Notes under the pieces: model-generated | Told to the model about the DNA's origin: nothing | Database searches by the model: none | What the model saw: only the letters and a program-made list of their open reading frames with translations | Position numbers and translations under genes: made by a program | Origin: Faecalibacterium sp. An122 | GTDB lineage: Bacteria > Bacillota > Clostridia > Oscillospirales > Ruminococcaceae | Reading direction: 5' to 3' | NCBI RefSeq assembly: GCF_002160895.1 | Contig: NZ_NFLL01000027.1 | Span: forward strand, 1 to 33,778 | Length of the DNA: 33,778 bases | In this document: positions 1 through 7,908 of the stretch, in pieces | How the letters are laid out: the number at the start of each line of letters is the position of its first letter | How positions within the stretch are numbered: the first letter of the stretch is position 1

Positions 1-131
1 AACGATGAATCGTCATGCTATCACTTCCTTGCACTGCCTATGATAGAATCCTTTTATGTCTTTTTCTTGTCTTTTTAACACTTTTTTGGGCGTTTTTGAG
101 TTTTCAGATACACCCTAAGGAGGATTGGAAA

Positions 132-500
132 ATGACTGTCATTGCAACCCAGAACGCCCCCGGCGCCATCGGCCCCTATTCCCAGGGCTTTGTCACCGGG
201 AACCTGATCATTACTTCCGGCCAGCTGCCGGTGGACCCTGCTTCCGGCACCATGCCCGAGGGCATCGCCGCCCAGGCCGAGCAGAGCTGCAAAAATGTGG
301 GCGCCATCCTGGAAGCCGCAGGCTCCGGCCTGGACAAGGTGGTCAAGACCACCTGTTTCCTGGCCCATATGGAGGACTTTGCCGCCTTCAATGAGGTGTA
401 TGCCCGCTATTTCACCTCCAAGCCGGCCCGCAGCTGTGTGGCCGTGAAGGAACTGCCCAAGGGTGCCCTGTGCGAGATCGAGGCCATCGCTGAGAAGTAA
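132..500 (+). CDS. ridA: RidA family enamine/imine deaminase
   Basis: The 122-residue product matches the YjgF/YER057c/UK114 (RidA) family in length and sequence. Family members form cytosolic trimers that hydrolyse reactive 2-aminoacrylate and other enamines or imines released by PLP enzymes. Visible family residues are Y16, the TSGQ segment near 28-31, R100 in the KPARS motif and the C114-E115 pair, which together form the inter-subunit active site. I chose the ATG at 132 because AAGGAGGA lies at 117-124 and the family N-terminus starts here. An in-frame upstream start at 15 would add a hydrophobic 39-residue extension from AT-rich leader DNA and is unlikely. The gene stands alone and ends in a hairpin at 588-633. 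The promoter in bases 1-110 is not clear. Confidence 0.95.
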   Translation: MTVIATQNAPGAIGPYSQGFVTGNLIITSGQLPVDPASGTMPEGIAAQAEQSCKNVGAILEAAGSGLDKVVKTTCFLAHMEDFAAFNEVYARYFTSKPARSCVAVKELPKGALCEIEAIAEK

Positions 501-587
501 CCCCGGCCTCAAACCACTTGCGCCATAACCCCTCTATACTACCTCCTCTTCCCATGACATCCAGATAAAACCCATCTGTTCCCTCCT

Positions 588-633
588 AAAACCCCTTTAT
601 GCGGCGCAGCCAGCTGCATAAAGGGGGTTTTGT
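588..633 (+). terminator. Rho-independent terminator after ridA
   Basis: AAAACCCCTTTATGC (588-602) pairs with GCATAAAGGGGG plus TTTT (616-633), with a 13-base loop, and is followed by TGTTGT. The arms and T-rich tail fit an intrinsic terminator. The 87 bases between the ridA stop and the hairpin show no gene. Confidence 0.8.
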
Positions 634-646
634 TGTCTGCCGCCCC

Positions 647-675
647 TGTTGGAACCGGCCGGGCTGTGCTATAAT
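647..675 (+). promoter_or_regulatory. Extended -10 promoter for the hydrolase/DUF3795 pair
   Basis: TATAAT at 670-675 is preceded by TGC (667-669), giving an extended -10. The hexamer 17 bp upstream (TGTTGG, 647-652) is a poor -35, as expected for extended -10 promoters. It lies 38 bp before the ATG at 713. Confidence 0.65.
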
Positions 676-712
676 GAGACCATCACTTGTCGGAAAAAGG
701 AGAGGGGACCGT

Positions 713-1252
713 ATGATTTTGCTGGTGGTGGATACCCAGAGCGCCTTGGTTCAGCCGGAGCTGTTCGGGTATCAGAACTTTGTCTGCAACATCCAGAAAC
801 TGATTGCCCAGGCGCGGAAAAACAAAGTGGAAGTGGTCTATGTGATCCACGACGACGGCGCAGGGAGCAGCCTGACCCCGGGACAGGAGGGGTTCGAGAT
901 TTTCTCCGGATTTGCGCCTAGAGAGGGCGAAAAGGTCTTTGTGAAAACAGTAAACAGTGCCTTCAAGGACACCGGCCTGGCGCCGTACCTGCAGAGCAGG
1001 AACCAGAAAGAAATCCTGGTGGCGGGCCTGCAGACAGATAAGTGCATCCATGCCACCGTCACCAGCGGCTTTGAGCGGGGATTCGAGATGCTGATTCCGG
1101 CCGGGGCTAACTCCACGGTGGATAATCCGTACATGACCGGCGAGGAGAGCTATCACTATTACAATGATTTCATGTGGCCGGGGCGGTACGCCCGGTGCAT
1201 CCTGATGGAGGAAGCCCTGGCCAAAACGAAAGAGGACAGCGCCTCCCGCTGA
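713..1252 (+). CDS. Isochorismatase-like cysteine hydrolase
   Basis: The 179-residue protein belongs to the isochorismatase-like hydrolase superfamily, cytosolic alpha/beta enzymes that use a Cys nucleophile on amides or vinyl ethers (nicotinamidase, N-carbamoyl amidohydrolases and others). The catalytic triad is visible: D7 in VVDTQ, K78 in FVKTVNSAF and C111 in TDKCIHATV. The substrate cannot be read from sequence; the protein resembles the short uncharacterised members rather than PncA. The ATG at 713 follows AAGGAGAGGGG and fits the family start MxLLVVDxQ, so the longer in-frame start at 599 is rejected because it overlaps the terminator. It is followed after 14 bp by the DUF3795 gene, probably in one operon. 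Confidence 0.88.
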   Translation: MILLVVDTQSALVQPELFGYQNFVCNIQKLIAQARKNKVEVVYVIHDDGAGSSLTPGQEGFEIFSGFAPREGEKVFVKTVNSAFKDTGLAPYLQSRNQKEILVAGLQTDKCIHATVTSGFERGFEMLIPAGANSTVDNPYMTGEESYHYYNDFMWPGRYARCILMEEALAKTKEDSASR

Positions 1253-1266
1253 AAGAAGGTGACCCA

Positions 1267-1800
1267 ATGCGAGGCTTTGAACGAACCAACCCCTGGCTTT
1301 CCCTCTGCGGCCTGAACTGCGGCCTGTGTCCCATGCGCCTGGGGGATTACTGCGGCGGCTGCGGCCATGGGAACCAGTCCTGTCCCATTGCCCGGTGCAG
1401 CCTGGAACAGGGAAAGGTGGAATATTGCTTTGCATGCAGCCGCTATCCCTGTGAGAAATACCAGGGCGCGGAGGAATACGATTCCTTCATCACCCACCGG
1501 CGGCAGATGCAGGACCTGGAAAAGGCGCAGCGAATCGGTCTGGACGCCTACAATCGGGAACAGCAGGCGAAAGCGGAGTTTCTGGGGTATCTGCTGGAAC
1601 ACTTCAACGACGGCCGCCGCAAGACCTTTTTCTGCGTGGCGGTCAACCTTCTGGACTGGGAGGAGCTGCAGGAAGCCGCAGCCTGCCTCCGGGAAAAGGA
1701 GACCCTGCCCCTCAAGGAAAAAGCCCTTTTTGCCGCCCAGACCCTGGGCCGGATCGCAGACCGGCGGGGCGTGGAGCTGAAACTCCGGAAGAAAAAATGA
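1267..1800 (+). CDS. Cys-rich DUF3795 protein
   Basis: The 177-residue protein starts with a dense cysteine region: CGLNCGLCP at 14-22, a CGGC pair, then further Cys to about residue 62 (YCFACSRYPCEKY). This is the signature of DUF3795, a family of probable zinc-binding proteins with no known function. The remaining two thirds is charged and helical and ends in a basic tail (LKLRKKK). The ATG at 1267 has GAAAGAAGGTG upstream and lies 14 bp after the hydrolase stop, so the two are likely cotranscribed. The in-frame start at 1174 would overlap the hydrolase and lacks a ribosome binding site. No role is assigned. Confidence 0.8.
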   Translation: MRGFERTNPWLSLCGLNCGLCPMRLGDYCGGCGHGNQSCPIARCSLEQGKVEYCFACSRYPCEKYQGAEEYDSFITHRRQMQDLEKAQRIGLDAYNREQQAKAEFLGYLLEHFNDGRRKTFFCVAVNLLDWEELQEAAACLREKETLPLKEKALFAAQTLGRIADRRGVELKLRKKK

Positions 1801-1861
1801 ATCGCCCGGCGGGGCGGCAGGCTGATTTCCTGTGAAGGCTCCGCCCCTTTTGAAGAAATGG

Positions 1862-1896
1862 AACGCCCCTGGCCCGGCCGGGGGCGTTTGGTTTTG
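1862..1896 (+). terminator. Terminator after the DUF3795 gene
   Basis: AACGCCCCTGG (1862-1872) pairs with CCGGGGGCGTT (1878-1888) over a 5-base loop, with one G-U pair, followed by TGGTTTTG. It closes the 713-1800 operon and argues against an upstream start at 1858 for the next gene. Confidence 0.75.
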
Positions 1897-1929
1897 TGCA
1901 GAGCCGGCGGCAGGGGAGCGCAGGCTGTA

Positions 1930-1958
1930 TTGATGGAAGTGCCGCTTTCTGCTAAAAT
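1930..1958 (+). promoter_or_regulatory. Promoter for the 2023-3746 pair
   Basis: TTGATG (1930-1935), a 17-bp spacer ending in TGC, then TAAAAT (1953-1958). It lies 64 bp before the ATG at 2023. Confidence 0.7.
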
Positions 1959-2022
1959 GGCAGTGGAATTGCAGAGCAAAGCAGAGCCCGGTCCCGGCGG
2001 CTGGGGCAAAGGAGGAAAAGCC

Positions 2023-2482
2023 ATGGACCTAGGAAACCACGTGGTGGGGATCAAGGAAGCGATAGGGATTGTTCTGGTGTTTGCGGCGTTTCTGCTGCTG
2101 GTGCGGTGGCGGGCGCGGCGGCGCTCGGAAACCATTGCCTGGGACTTTCTGGGCAGATATCCCAACGCCGCCCTTCTCTACGTTTACCTTGAGGATGCCC
2201 CCGGGAACGATGGAAAGATTGTGAGCCGGAAGGGCACCGTGTCCCCGATTTTTGACGCCGGAAACGCGCCGGATTTCGGTATCAAGAAGGGTTTTGCCTG
2301 CTATGTGGCCCCGGGTCCGGTGGAGCTGGACGTCAAAGCCTCCTGGGTGGAAGATTTGTATGTGGGCAAGAGGCCGCGCTCCATCCGGACGCAGGTTTCG
2401 TTTCATGCGGAACCGGGGCTATGCGGTGGTGATGAATGGGGCCGGTCTGAAATCGAAGTTTGTGAAGCTTCATGCGGATTGA
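2023..2482 (+). pseudogene. Membrane-anchored hypothetical protein, frameshifted in a G run
   Basis: The gene starts at ATG 2023 behind GGAGGAAAAGCC. The product begins with a single transmembrane segment (about residues 9-26) and a basic RWRARRR stop-transfer, then a soluble domain; I do not recognise the family. In the starting frame, sensible protein runs to about 2415, after which it becomes low-quality sequence running over the next gene. In the +1 frame from 2415 on, the sequence reads GYAVVMNGAGLKSKFVKLHAD and stops at 2482, just before the ribosome binding site of the next gene. Removing one G from the GGGG run at 2415-2418 joins the two halves into a 152-residue protein. It is either a real frameshift or a homopolymer sequencing error. 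Confidence 0.7.
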
Positions 2483-2510
2483 GCCGCCCGGTTTGTACAG
2501 GAGGAATTTC

Positions 2511-3746
2511 ATGGAACCCAAGAAAACTGAAAACGTAGTGGCCGGACTGGTGGGAGCCTTTCTTGGCTCCCTGATCGGAGTGGCCTGTATTGTGCTCCTG
2601 GGACAGCTGGGGGTTGTGGCGGCCGTCAGCGGACTGGTGATGGTGGTCTGCGCCCTCCGGGGCTATGGGTGGTTCAGCGGCACCATGAGCCGAAAGGGCG
2701 CTGTGCTGGTCTGTGCCCTTTCGGTGGTCATGGTTTATGTGGCCAACCGGGTGGATTTTGCGGTGAACATCGCAGGCTGGGCCGGGGTGGATGTGTTCAC
2801 CGCCTTCCGGGCCATCGATGACCTGCTGGAGGCGGGCTATCTGCGCCAAAATGCCTACTGGGGCAATTTGGCCATGCTCTACCTGTTCACCCTGCTGGGG
2901 GCGGTGCCTGCCCTGCAAGGGGCCTTCCGGACGGGCGGCGCAGAGAGGCCAGCCGACATGACTGCCGACCACTTTGTCCCCACCACCTATGAGGAAGACG
3001 CCCGGCGTCTTGAGAGAATGGACCCCACGCTGGAGGAGCCGGCCCCCGTCCGTGAGGCGGTCCGGCCCATGGCGGCCATCTTTCTCCCGTTTGCCGGGAT
3101 GTTTCTGGGGTTTGTGGTTCTCTGGCTTTCCATCAGCCCCATCCTGCTGGAAGGGCTGCTGAACGGCGCCCAAACGCCGGAGGCTCTGCTCCAGGGCTAC
3201 AGCAGCTGGTATGTTCTGCTGATGCTGGCCGTGGCTGCGGCGGTGGCGCTGCCGGCGGTTGGGACCGCGCTGGCGGTCCGGAAAAGCGGCGGCGTCCCGG
3301 CAACGCTGGCGGCGGTGTGCATAGTGTTTCCGCTGTTGATCGGCGGCGCCATGCTGGCGATCGAGGATGTGCCTGGGCTGTTTTTCCGGTCCAGAGAGGA
3401 CCTGGCCCAGATCGAAAACGGCCAGCTGCAGGAGGTCACGGTCTGGCTCAGCCCCAAATTTCAGGAGGACCAGCTACCCGGCCCGTATACCGAAGGCCAG
3501 CCCCGGCCGGTGACCCGGTACAGAGGCATCGGCGAGGATACCGGGCGCAGATGGGAGGATTTTTACCTGCCCGACAGCCTGGGCTTTTCGCTGGACCCGG
3601 ATGCCCTGTACCGCGATGGGGAGAGCATCCAGTGGAATGAGGAGAACGCGCGGCAGTACCGCCTGTACCTCACCCGGCATTTCCGCCTGGTGGTGTCAGC
3701 GGAACCTCTCGACCTCCCCGCACAAGGGCTGCGGGTGACCGTCTGA
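2511..3746 (+). CDS. Polytopic membrane protein of unknown function
   Basis: The 411-residue protein has several hydrophobic segments: two at about residues 9-50, one at 62-80, one near 118-138, one near 190-215, and two at about 232-290. A hydrophilic C-terminal domain from about residue 300 probably lies outside the membrane and carries most of the polar sequence. No family is recognised. The ATG at 2511 sits 7 bp after ACAGGAGG, whereas the upstream in-frame start at 2472 would overlap the previous gene. The preceding gene is also membrane-anchored and ends 28 bp upstream, so the two likely share a transcript and possibly a complex. Confidence 0.75.
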   Translation: MEPKKTENVVAGLVGAFLGSLIGVACIVLLGQLGVVAAVSGLVMVVCALRGYGWFSGTMSRKGAVLVCALSVVMVYVANRVDFAVNIAGWAGVDVFTAFRAIDDLLEAGYLRQNAYWGNLAMLYLFTLLGAVPALQGAFRTGGAERPADMTADHFVPTTYEEDARRLERMDPTLEEPAPVREAVRPMAAIFLPFAGMFLGFVVLWLSISPILLEGLLNGAQTPEALLQGYSSWYVLLMLAVAAAVALPAVGTALAVRKSGGVPATLAAVCIVFPLLIGGAMLAIEDVPGLFFRSREDLAQIENGQLQEVTVWLSPKFQEDQLPGPYTEGQPRPVTRYRGIGEDTGRRWEDFYLPDSLGFSLDPDALYRDGESIQWNEENARQYRLYLTRHFRLVVSAEPLDLPAQGLRVTV

Positions 3747-3761
3747 ACCCACAAAACGCAC

Positions 3762-3790
3762 ACAGGCCTCCGGTCCAGCCGGGGGCCTGT
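3762..3790 (+). terminator. Hairpin after the 2511 gene
   Basis: ACAGGCCTCCGG (3762-3773) pairs with CCGGGGGCCTGT (3779-3790) with one wobble and a 5-base loop, followed by GCTGGTTT. The stem is strong but the T tail is weak. Confidence 0.55.
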
Positions 3791-3861
3791 GCTGGTTTAG
3801 GAGAGCCGCAAAACCCACGCCCGCCCTTTTGCAGACAGGCGTCGTCCGCTTTGCCGGATCT

Positions 3862-3903
3862 TTTCATAAAATAAAGGCGCAGCCGGTTTAGGGCTGCGCC
3901 TTT
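3862..3903 (-). terminator. Terminator of the aldo/keto reductase gene
   Basis: AAAGGCGCAGCC (3873-3884) and GGCTGCGCCTTT (3892-3903) form a 12-bp stem. Read on the minus strand it is followed by TTTATTTTATG, so it ends the transcript coming from 4987. Confidence 0.8.
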
Positions 3904-3943
3904 GGCTGTTCTCGGGGCCGCCGCATACGGCACCCGGCAGGGG

Positions 3944-4987
3944 TCAGGATTCGATGGTCTGGCTGCCGGTGGACCAGACGTGGTCCTGGCTGGCGGCAGC
4001 GGGGGTGTTCTGGGCCATGACGCCCACCAGATTGTGGGGAACATAGGGCTCTTCCAAATAGAGCAGCTCCTCCGGAGTCAGGACCAGATCGACGGCCCGG
4101 GCGGCCCCCTCCGCGTGATGGAGTTTGGTGGCCCCCACCACCGGCGCGGTGACCTTGGTCAGCAGCCAGGCCAGGGACACTTCGGTCATGGTGACGCCGT
4201 GGTTTTGTGCCAGCTCGGCCACCCGCTGGATGATGACCGCATCCTGCTGGGCGGTGGCGTCGTATTTGAACCGGGCATAACTGTCCTCCTCCAGCCGCTT
4301 GGAGGTCTCTCCGGGGTGCTTGGACAGCCGTCCGCCCGCCAGGGCGCTGTAAGGCGTCATGGCGATGTTGTCCTCGGCGCAGAGCTTGGCCATTTCCCGC
4401 TCTTCCTCCCGGAAAATCAGGTTGTAATGCCCCTGAATCGAGACAAATTTGGAGAAGCCTTCCTTCTCGGCCAGGGCGTTGGCCTTGGCCAGCTGATAGG
4501 CGAAACAGTTGGAGATGCCGATGTAGCGGGCCTTGCCGGCCTTCACGATCCGGTTCAGCCCGTCCAGAATGTCGTACAGGGGCGTCTGGTAGTCCCACAT
4601 GTGGTAGATGTAGAGGTCCACATAGTCCATCCCCAGATTTTTCAGGCTGGTATCGATCATCTGCTGAATGTGGCGCTGGCCCGAGATGCCGTTTTGGATT
4701 TCTTCCGGGGTGCGGGGCAGGAACTTGGTGGCCACCACCACCTGGTCCCGGCGGGCGAAGTCCCGCAGGGCCCGGCCCAGATACTGCTCGCTGGTGCCGC
4801 TCTGGTAGGCGATGGCGGTGTCGAAAAAGTTGATTCCCAGTTCCAGGCCGCGGCGGATGATCTCCCGGGAGTGTTCCTCGTCCAGGGTCCAGCTGTGCTG
4901 GCCGTTTTTGGCGTCGCCGAACCCCATGCATCCCATGCAGATGCGGGAGACTTTCAGGTCTGAGTTGCCCAGGGTGGTGTATTGCAT
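3944..4987 (-). CDS. Aldo/keto reductase
   Basis: The 347-residue protein is a cytosolic TIM-barrel aldo/keto reductase that should use NAD(P)H to reduce carbonyls. The catalytic tetrad is visible as D56 and Y61 (FFDTAIAYQSG), K88 (VATKFLP) and H129 (YIYHMWD). The barrel strands continue with GISNCFAYQL and a nucleotide-binding C-terminal region (APVVGATKLHHAEG). The length and CMGxMGFG start fit the Tas/YghZ-like group found in many gut Firmicutes. The ATG at 4987 is preferred over the in-frame one at 5008 because AAAGGAGAATCC lies just upstream of it. It is a single-gene unit with its own promoter and terminator. The substrate is unknown. Confidence 0.92.
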   Translation of the reverse strand: MQYTTLGNSDLKVSRICMGCMGFGDAKNGQHSWTLDEEHSREIIRRGLELGINFFDTAIAYQSGTSEQYLGRALRDFARRDQVVVATKFLPRTPEEIQNGISGQRHIQQMIDTSLKNLGMDYVDLYIYHMWDYQTPLYDILDGLNRIVKAGKARYIGISNCFAYQLAKANALAEKEGFSKFVSIQGHYNLIFREEEREMAKLCAEDNIAMTPYSALAGGRLSKHPGETSKRLEEDSYARFKYDATAQQDAVIIQRVAELAQNHGVTMTEVSLAWLLTKVTAPVVGATKLHHAEGAARAVDLVLTPEELLYLEEPYVPHNLVGVMAQNTPAAASQDHVWSTGSQTIES

Positions 4988-5062
4988 GATGGATTCTCCT
5001 TTCTCCATGGAAGCGGCTGATGTTTCCAGGGGCCCGGAGGCCCCAAGACTTTTTCTGCTTCT

Positions 5063-5091
5063 ATTATAGAATCAGCAGGGTGAAATGTCGA
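5063..5091 (-). promoter_or_regulatory. Promoter of the aldo/keto reductase gene
   Basis: Read on the minus strand: TCGACA (5091-5086), a 17-bp spacer, TATAAT (5068-5063). It lies about 75 bp from the start codon. Confidence 0.8.
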
Positions 5092-5234
5092 ATACTTATT
5101 CCTTATCTGCGAAGATGCCCAAAATGCATGCACGCCGCAAACCAGCCGGACTAAGCTGCTTTCTCCGTGGCCCCTCCACCGCCCTGCAGGGGCGCCGTGC
5201 GTTCGCCGGCAGGAGCTCTTTCCGCTCCCGGCAT

Positions 5235-5263
5235 TTGTGCTCGGGGGCCTGTTTTGCTATAAT
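5235..5263 (+). promoter_or_regulatory. Promoter of the BceRS-type operon
   Basis: TTGTGC (5235-5240), a 17-bp spacer ending in TGC, then TATAAT (5258-5263), 32 bp before the response-regulator ATG. The 143 bases between this promoter and the divergent one at 5063-5091 hold no gene that I can see. Confidence 0.8.
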
Positions 5264-5295
5264 AGGCTCAAACCAACCCAAAGGAAGTTTTGCCT

Positions 5296-5964
5296 ATGCC
5301 CTATAAAATCCTTGTGGTGGAAGACGACCCGGTGATCCGGCAGCAGCTGCAGCTGTTGCTGGCCGGCAGCGGGTACCAGGTGGAGGCCGCCGGGGACGCC
5401 CCGGCGGCGCTGGACCGGATGAAAACCTTTGCGCCCCAGCTGGTGCTCCTGGACATCGGATTGCCGGGAGCCAGCGGCCTTGAATTGTGCGCGCAGATCC
5501 GCGGCTTTTCACAGGTGCCCATCGTCTTTGTCACCAGCAGCCACGCCGACCTGGACGAGCTGAACAGCATCCTGCTGGGCGGCGACGCCTTTCTCACCAA
5601 ACCCTATAACCCGGCCATCCTGCTGGCCAAAATCGCCGCCCTGCTGCGCCGGGCCTATCCCGCCGCGGCGGAAGAAACCCTCTGCTGGAAGGACGCCCTT
5701 CTCCACCTGGAAAGCGGCGCGCTGGAATACCGGGGCCGGACCGTGGAACTGACCCGGAACGAGCAGAAAATCCTGTATTATCTGTTCCGGCACGCCGGGA
5801 CCATCTGCGCCCGGGCGGATCTGGTGGACTTTTTGTGGGACAACCAGCTCTATATCGACGACAACGCCCTCAGCGTCCATGTCAGCCGCATCCGGGACAA
5901 GCTGGCCTCCATCGGGCTGACCGACTTCATCCAGACCAAACACCGGCAGGGGTACAAGATATGA
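5296..5964 (+). CDS. OmpR/PhoB-type response regulator (BceR-like)
   Basis: The 222-residue protein has a receiver domain (about 1-118) and a winged-helix DNA-binding domain (about 128-222). Receiver landmarks are the acidic pocket E9-D10-D11, phospho-acceptor D53 (VLLDIGLPG), T80 and K102 (FLTKPY). The C-terminal LTRNEQKILYYL and HVSRIRDKL segments are typical of the OmpR effector fold. The ATG at 5296 follows AAAGGAAG; a TTG at 5290 is in frame but too close to that site. The stop overlaps the kinase start as ATGA. With the intramembrane-sensing kinase and ABC transporter behind it, it belongs to the BceRS-BceAB type that responds to cell-wall-active peptides. Confidence 0.93.
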   Translation: MPYKILVVEDDPVIRQQLQLLLAGSGYQVEAAGDAPAALDRMKTFAPQLVLLDIGLPGASGLELCAQIRGFSQVPIVFVTSSHADLDELNSILLGGDAFLTKPYNPAILLAKIAALLRRAYPAAAEETLCWKDALLHLESGALEYRGRTVELTRNEQKILYYLFRHAGTICARADLVDFLWDNQLYIDDNALSVHVSRIRDKLASIGLTDFIQTKHRQGYKI

Positions 5965-6968
5965 GATACGTGCAGGACCGCCTCCCGGCGGTGGTGGTGA
6001 ATCTGGTGGGACTGACCATGCTGTCTTTGTTTCTGCTGGCGGGCGGCAATGCCGTGGGAACGGTGGCGCTGATCGCCGCCGTCTGGCTGGCGGTGCTGGC
6101 CTGCTGGCTGATCGCCGGGTGCTTTCTGGAAAAGCGGCGCCTGGATGCCCTTTTGCGCCAGGCGGAACAGCTGGAAGAGCGGTATCTGTTGCCCGAAATC
6201 CTTCCTCCGCCGGTGACGGCCGAGGAAGCGGTATGCCGCCGGCTGCTGCAGATGGCGGAAAAGTCGATGCTGGAACAGGTTGCGGAGGCCCAGCGGCAGC
6301 GCAAAGCCTATCGGGAATACATCGAGCAGTGGGTTCATGAGATCAAGACGCCCATCACGGCGGCAGAGCTTCTCTGTGAAAACCACCGCAGCCCGCTTTC
6401 CCGGGAGATCCTGGCCCAGCTGGAACGGATCACCCGCTGCACCGAGCAGGCCCTCTACTATGCCCGCAGCGAGCACACCGAAAAAGATTATCTGATCCGT
6501 GACATCCAGCTGAACAGCCTGGTTTCCAGCGCCATCGCCGAAAACAAATATCTGCTGCGGCAGGGCGGGGTGTGCATCGAGGTGGGAAACCTGGCCGGCA
6601 CCGTCTGCACCGATGACAAGTGGGTCCGGTTCATTCTGGATCAAATCATCGGCAACGCGGTCAAGTACCGGAGCCCGTCGCCCCGGCTGCGCTTTGACGC
6701 GGAGGAGCGGCCGGGCCAGGTCTGCCTGGTGGTGGAGGACAATGGCATGGGCATCCCGGCGGAGGACCTGCCCCGGGTGCTGGAAAAAGGCTTCACCGGG
6801 CGGAATGGCCGCACGGTCCACAGCTCCACCGGGATGGGTCTGTACCTGTGCAGCCGGCTGTGCGACAAGCTGGGCATCGGGCTGGAAATCCACTCCCGGG
6901 AAGGGGAAGGGACCGCCGTCCGCCTGGTTTTCACGGTCAACGATGCCATTGCCGGCGTGCATAGATAA
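5961..6968 (+). CDS. Intramembrane-sensing histidine kinase (BceS-like)
   Basis: The 335-residue kinase has two closely spaced transmembrane helices (about 8-28 and 32-56) with almost no extracellular loop, the architecture of BceS-type kinases, which read the state of their partner ABC transporter rather than a ligand. The phospho-acceptor is H126 in QWVHEIKTP. The ATPase domain follows, with the N box DQIIGNAVKYR, the G1 box EDNGMGIP and a G2 box around STGMGLYL. The start overlaps the regulator stop (ATGA), so translation is coupled. The transporter genes follow after 172 bp in the same orientation. Bacitracin- or lantibiotic-like ligands are expected for the family; the actual ligand is unknown. 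Confidence 0.93.
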   Translation: MRYVQDRLPAVVVNLVGLTMLSLFLLAGGNAVGTVALIAAVWLAVLACWLIAGCFLEKRRLDALLRQAEQLEERYLLPEILPPPVTAEEAVCRRLLQMAEKSMLEQVAEAQRQRKAYREYIEQWVHEIKTPITAAELLCENHRSPLSREILAQLERITRCTEQALYYARSEHTEKDYLIRDIQLNSLVSSAIAENKYLLRQGGVCIEVGNLAGTVCTDDKWVRFILDQIIGNAVKYRSPSPRLRFDAEERPGQVCLVVEDNGMGIPAEDLPRVLEKGFTGRNGRTVHSSTGMGLYLCSRLCDKLGIGLEIHSREGEGTAVRLVFTVNDAIAGVHR

Positions 6969-7140
6969 AATCGAAACCCACCTGGTCCGCGGCTGCGCTC
7001 CCTCGGCCGGGGCGCGGGTGGTATGGCGATGCGAAACAGTCCAGGCTGTGCCTGGTCTTTCATTTTTGTAAGAACTGCGCAAGGAAACCCGATACACTCC
7101 GGGCCGCCGATCCCTTACAATGGAGCCGGAGGTGAACGAG
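6969..7140 (+). promoter_or_regulatory. Probable regulated promoter region of the BceAB-like transporter
   Basis: This 172-bp gap separates the sensor genes from the transporter genes, where Bce-type systems usually carry a regulator-dependent promoter. It contains the perfect inverted repeat CCAGGC-TGT-GCCTGG (7041-7055), a GC-rich imperfect hairpin upstream (about 6976-7022) and weak -10-like hexamers TACACT (7093-7098) and TACAAT (7116-7121). No good -35 is present, as expected for an activated promoter. The assignment is inferred from position. Confidence 0.4.
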
Positions 7141-7908
7141 ATGAAAGAAATACTCAAACTGGAACACATCCAGAAAATCTACGGCAATGGAGGCAGCATC
7201 ACCAAAGCCATCCGGGATATCAGCTTCGCGGTGGAGGAAGGGGAGTTTGTGGGGATCATGGGGGCGTCGGGGTCAGGCAAGACCACCCTGCTCAACTGCA
7301 TCTCCACCATAGATGCCGTCAGCGCCGGCCACATTTACCTGGACGGCCAGGACGTCACCGCAATCAAACCCGGAGATCTGGCCCGGTTCCGCCGGGAAAA
7401 GCTGGGTTTTGTCTTTCAGGATTTCAATTTGCTGGACACATTGACCATCGGGGAGAACATCGCCCTGGTGCTGGCCATCAACAAAACCCCGGCCCATCAG
7501 GTGGAGCCGCAGGTCCAGGCCATGGCCCAGAGGCTGAACATCCAGGGGATTCTGGAAAAATATCCCTATCAGGTGTCGGGAGGACAGCGGCAGCGGTGCG
7601 CCTGCGCCCGGGCGCTGATCCATGGGCCCCGGCTGCTGCTGGCGGATGAGCCCACCGGCGCCCTGGACAGCCATTCGGCCCAGATGCTTCTGACTACCTT
7701 TGAGGGAATCCACCGCCAGCTGGGTGCCACCATCCTGATGGTGACCCATGACGCCTTTACCGCCAGCTATGCCCAGCGGATTCTGTTTTTGCGGGATGGG
7801 GAAATCTTCACCGAGCTGCGGCGGGGCGGCCAGACCCGCGGGGCCTTCTTTGAGAAGATTCTGCAGGTGCTGACCATGCTGGGAGGAGGCGGGACGGATG
7901 TACGCTAA
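7141..7908 (+). CDS. ABC transporter ATPase (BceA-like)
   Basis: The 255-residue ATPase has all ABC motifs: Walker A GASGSGKT (41-48), Q-loop Q93, signature VSGGQRQR (145-152), Walker B LLLADE (165-170) and switch H203. It is most similar to the BceA/LolD/MacB class that powers peptide detoxification or lipoprotein release rather than solute uptake. The ATG at 7141 lies 6 bp after GGAGGTG. The last codons overlap the permease start by 11 bp. It should work with the permease and signal to the upstream kinase. Confidence 0.95.
   Translation: MKEILKLEHIQKIYGNGGSITKAIRDISFAVEEGEFVGIMGASGSGKTTLLNCISTIDAVSAGHIYLDGQDVTAIKPGDLARFRREKLGFVFQDFNLLDTLTIGENIALVLAINKTPAHQVEPQVQAMAQRLNIQGILEKYPYQVSGGQRQRCACARALIHGPRLLLADEPTGALDSHSAQMLLTTFEGIHRQLGATILMVTHDAFTASYAQRILFLRDGEIFTELRRGGQTRGAFFEKILQVLTMLGGGGTDVR

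Noticed and set aside
15-131. N-terminal extension of RidA from an upstream start
   Set aside because: The family start and the AAGGAGGA site both point to 132.
3902-4963. Long plus-strand frame opposite the aldo/keto reductase
   Set aside because: The minus strand carries the full catalytic tetrad, so this is a shadow.
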